The position numbers and the translations under genes are program-made. A stretch of DNA of 64,000 nt from CAITZA01 sp937915285 (GTDB taxonomy: Bacteria; Desulfobacterota; Desulfomonilia; Desulfomonilales; Desulfomonilaceae). Shown in pieces: positions 61,273-64,000 of the stretch; position 1 is the first letter of the stretch, and each line of letters begins with the position of its first letter. The notes under the pieces were generated by a model. It was given only the letters and a program-made list of their open reading frames with translations. It was not told the DNA's origin and did not search any database. Location of the stretch: contig DAISIV010000015.1 in the NCBI GenBank assembly GCA_036821825.1, positions 12,863 to 76,862 of the forward strand, written 5' to 3'.

Positions 61273-62538
61273 TTGGAACCAACGCTTAAAAATCATTATT
61301 ACTCGAGCGAATTGCTGAACAGAAAAGTCTTTTCTGAGGACGGCAATGTTCTGGGGGTCGCAGTTGACTTTGTTGTCGACCTAGAAAAGCCTTTGCCCGA
61401 AGTCATTGATATTGTTTACCGCAAAAAGAGATCTAGCCGGAAATTCAGCGCCAAATGGTCGGACGTCAAAGATTTACCTCCGTCTCAGATCAGACTGAAA
61501 AGAGAGGCCAATCCTCCGGTTCCGATACAGACCACCACTTACAATGATTCACTGTTTCTTTTAAAAGAATTTTTGTTGGACAAACAGATAGTCGATGTAC
61601 ACGGGGCGAAGGTTGAAAGGGTCAATGATCTGAAGTTCATAGCATCCGATGGCAAGCTTTTGCTGGTTCAGGTGGATGTGGGGTTGCCTGGCCTTCTCAG
61701 GCGTCTAGGATTCGAAAATCAGATAAGCCGTTTCTGTAAATGGTTTTTCGATTATGAACTCAAGGAGAAGTTTATTGCGTGGAATTATGTTGAGCCCCTG
61801 GCAAGGCCTGATCATTTGAAACTTCAGGTGCCGCAGACTAGGCTCTCAGAGTTACACCCTGCTGACCTTGCTGATATCATTGAGGATATGGATGTCCATG
61901 AGAGATCTGCTCTAGTAAATTCTCTGAATGAAGAAGTAATTGCGGAAGCTCTCGAGGAAATGGATCCCAAGGTTCAGGTTGCCATCATGAGGCAACTTGA
62001 GCCTGAAAAAGCTGCTGACATCATTGAGGAGATGTCCCCGGATGAGGCTGCGGACCTTATTGCTGATCTTCCACAAGAGACTGCCAGTGGCATTTTCAGC
62101 GAGATGGATGATGCGTATGAGGAAAAAGTCAAGGGTCTGCTTGCTCACGATGAGGATGAGGCCGGCGGATTGATGACTACCCAATACATCACCTTGAGCC
62201 CCAACAAGACCATAGTCGAGGCCCTAGCCCACATCCGGCAGCACGCTGAAGACATGGACGTCATTTATTACATATACGTCGTTGATGATGACTCAAGATT
62301 GCTTGGAGTGATAAACCTCCGGGAGTTATTAACAAACGAAATCTTCACTCCGTTGAGCAAGATCATGACAACAAGGCTCATAACAGCAAGAATTGATGAT
62401 GCTGCCAAAGACCTGGCGTATCTTTTTGCCAAATACGGCTTCAGGGGGGTGCCTGTGGTGGATGATGAAAATCACATCGCCGGAGTGGTCCGGTTCAAGG
62501 CCCTGCTCGAAATACTGGCGCCGCATCTGGGTAAGTAA
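61273..62538 (+). CDS. PRC-barrel / MgtE-N / CBS-pair regulatory protein
   Basis: A 421-residue soluble protein starting at TTG with AGGA 6 bases upstream. Residues of about 8-85 and 90-155 resemble two PRC-barrels. About 190-300 is the MgtE N-terminal helical domain (HPADLADIIEDMDVHERSAL, EKAADIIEEMSPDEAADLIADLP). About 310-415 is a CBS pair (TLSPNKTIVEALAHI, GVPVVDDENHIAGVV). The MgtE membrane domain is missing. In MgtE these parts sense cytoplasmic Mg2+ and gate the pore. The Nramp-type transporter gene follows 20 bp later, so this may gate that transporter. Confidence 0.85.
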   Translation: MEPTLKNHYYSSELLNRKVFSEDGNVLGVAVDFVVDLEKPLPEVIDIVYRKKRSSRKFSAKWSDVKDLPPSQIRLKREANPPVPIQTTTYNDSLFLLKEFLLDKQIVDVHGAKVERVNDLKFIASDGKLLLVQVDVGLPGLLRRLGFENQISRFCKWFFDYELKEKFIAWNYVEPLARPDHLKLQVPQTRLSELHPADLADIIEDMDVHERSALVNSLNEEVIAEALEEMDPKVQVAIMRQLEPEKAADIIEEMSPDEAADLIADLPQETASGIFSEMDDAYEEKVKGLLAHDEDEAGGLMTTQYITLSPNKTIVEALAHIRQHAEDMDVIYYIYVVDDDSRLLGVINLRELLTNEIFTPLSKIMTTRLITARIDDAAKDLAYLFAKYGFRGVPVVDDENHIAGVVRFKALLEILAPHLGK

Positions 62539-62558
62539 TTATTGGTGAGGGAATAATT

Positions 62559-63848
62559 TTGCCGACTGACAAGCAGTCTCAGATTGTCGAAACAAAACCT
62601 GGTCCATGGAAAGCCCGCCTGATTGCCATTTGGGGAATAATGGCTCTGCTTGGGCCCGGTATTATCACCTCTAATGTTGATAACGACGCCGGAGGTATTA
62701 CCACATATTCCCTGGCTGGAGCAAATTTTGGGCTATCCATGCTCTGGTCCCTCATACCAATTACCTTAGTCCTTATAATTGTTCAGGAAATGGGAGCCAG
62801 AATGGGAGTGGTTTCCGGTAAGGGCCTCTCAGACCTAATTCGTGAAAAATTTGGCGTGAAGATAACGTTCTATTTGATGATATTGCTTACCGTCACCAAT
62901 CTGGGAAATACCCTGGCTGAATTCGCCGGCATCGCAGCATCTCTTGAGATTTTTGGGATATCAAAATACATTGCAGTGCCTCTCAGCATTCTTTTTCTAA
63001 TGTGGCTGGCCGTCAAGGGAACCTACAGCTCGGTCGAAAAGGTTTTTCTCACTGCTTGCGTGTTCTATGTGGCCTATGTTGTTGCCGGTTTTTTGATAGA
63101 GCCGGATTGGATGGAGGTCGTGGAAGCTTTTGCAGCCCCTACATTGAGAGCTGACACAGCCTTTCTGGTTATGCTGACTGGATTGGTTGGGACAACGATA
63201 GCTCCATGGATGCAATTTTACCTGCAGGCTTCAGTCGTAGACAAGGGGCTGCGCGTTCAGGACCTTAAGACGGTTCGAATTGATGTTGTAATCGGATCAC
63301 TCGGCGTCAGCGTAGTGGCTTTTTTCATAATCCTGGCCTGCGCCGCTACATTATTTAAAGCCGGCATACAGATCGAGGAAGCGTCCCAGGCTGCACTGGC
63401 GTTAGAGCCAATAGCCGGCAAGTATTGCACATGGCTTTTCGCCTTCGGACTCTTCAATGCCTCCATGTTCGCTGCAGCCATATTGCCACTGTCCACTGCA
63501 TACACTATTTGTGAGGCCTTTGGATGGGAGTCCAGCCTGGACAAGAAATTCTCAGAGGCTCCTCAGTTCTATGGTCTCTACTGCTTCACCATAATCTTTT
63601 CCGGAATCGTCATACTACTGCCTAACCTCCCCCTCATTTCCATAATGTATTTCTCACAGGTGATAAACGGGATCGTTCTCCCGGTAGTGCTTGTGTTCAT
63701 GCTCAAACTGATCAACGATAAGGGAATCATGAGAAAACACACTAATGGAGCAGTCTTCAACCTCCTGGCATGGCTGTCAGTGTTGACACTCATAGTCCTT
63801 AGCGCAGTGACCATCGTTCTCACCCTTGCTGGTGACCTGTTTTCATGA
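62559..63848 (+). CDS. Nramp-family metal transporter with altered metal-site motifs
   Basis: A 429-residue membrane protein of Nramp size (about 11 helices), starting at TTG with GAGGG upstream. It resembles MntH-type Nramp proteins, but the helix 1 motif DPGN is replaced by SNVDNDAGG and the helix 6 Ala-x-x-Met-Pro-His region by TTIAPWMQFYLQ. Such changes mark the Nramp-related clade that can carry Mg2+ rather than Mn2+/Fe2+. Its operon partner has MgtE-type sensor domains, in line with Mg2+ transport. The substrate is an inference. A weak hairpin (63879-63892) follows. Confidence 0.8.
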   Translation: MPTDKQSQIVETKPGPWKARLIAIWGIMALLGPGIITSNVDNDAGGITTYSLAGANFGLSMLWSLIPITLVLIIVQEMGARMGVVSGKGLSDLIREKFGVKITFYLMILLTVTNLGNTLAEFAGIAASLEIFGISKYIAVPLSILFLMWLAVKGTYSSVEKVFLTACVFYVAYVVAGFLIEPDWMEVVEAFAAPTLRADTAFLVMLTGLVGTTIAPWMQFYLQASVVDKGLRVQDLKTVRIDVVIGSLGVSVVAFFIILACAATLFKAGIQIEEASQAALALEPIAGKYCTWLFAFGLFNASMFAAAILPLSTAYTICEAFGWESSLDKKFSEAPQFYGLYCFTIIFSGIVILLPNLPLISIMYFSQVINGIVLPVVLVFMLKLINDKGIMRKHTNGAVFNLLAWLSVLTLIVLSAVTIVLTLAGDLFS

Positions 63849-64000
63849 TCATCAACAAGAATTGCGCTACCCTATTCCAGGGCACGCGCCCTACCCCCGG
63901 ACATTTTTTGAACTCTTACTATTAAAAATACCATTCCTTTAGAATTCAACATGTTGTGCCATTGGCTTTTTTTCAGGCGCATGTTTTTTTGAATTCTTTT

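Noticed and set aside
1..64000. CRISPR arrays, insertion sequences, prophage genes
   Set aside because: No regularly spaced direct repeats, transposases, integrases or phage genes were found.

Overview
The window looks like a chromosome segment from an anaerobic Desulfobacterota (former Deltaproteobacteria), possibly close to the Desulfomonile/Syntrophobacter type. This is an inference from gene content, not from a marker gene. The clues are two rubrerythrins, a rubredoxin-fused glutamate-synthase domain, a glutaconyl-CoA decarboxylase alpha subunit, a MetF/MetV/MvhD-type folate-reductase module, ferredoxin-domain glutamate-synthase proteins, SpmA/SpmB-like proteins, sigma-54 regulation and many multi-PAS kinases. 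GC is near 50%. I see no IS element, prophage, rRNA or CRISPR array. One tRNA is present: tRNA-Ser(GCU).

Layout. 1-4299: the end of a TPR gene, spmAB-like genes, rubrerythrin and rubredoxin-GOGAT. 4827-12027: a co-directional run of six exported proteins, made of TPR-OmpA, two caspase-like proteases carrying DUF4384-type domains in opposite order, a triple DUF4384 protein, a second OmpA and a single DUF4384 protein. 12397-15310: an Ala/Gly/Ser-rich silk-like exported protein, an unknown exported protein, and an ECF sigma factor overlapping a membrane anti-sigma factor with two zinc-binding motifs. 15474-18376: a GNAT acetyltransferase and a Lon-type protease with a response-regulator receiver inserted in front of its ATPase. 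18732-24380: a sigma-54 module in which a TauE/SafE permease operon and a Usp-like gene flank a sensor kinase/NtrC-type regulator pair. Both outer transcripts start from matching -24/-12 promoters, with copies of a TTGC-N5-GCAA element upstream.

24682-38967: a giant CHASE/multi-PAS hybrid kinase, an Asp/Glu racemase-family protein, an RND efflux pair, a second multi-PAS kinase with a receiver, and the tRNA. 39112-49369: an iron-sulfur flavodoxin, a UvrD-type helicase, a DUF2225 protein, then carbon and redox metabolism (gcdA, rubrerythrin, citrate synthase, sdhA, sdhB). 49377-58065 (minus strand): a UbiE/MenG methyltransferase, then, behind its own terminator, a probable six-gene operon mvhD-metV-metF plus three glutamate-synthase-like proteins. 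58251-61052 (minus): two LPS-type glycosyltransferases and a tandem ACT protein. 61273-63848: a PRC/MgtE-N/CBS protein and a divergent Nramp transporter, both starting at TTG.

The three arrangements I find most unusual are the exported caspase/DUF4384/OmpA cluster next to the ECF switch, the sigma-54 regulon with its repeated operator, and the receiver-Lon fusion. No database search was possible. Family names rest on motifs read from the translations.
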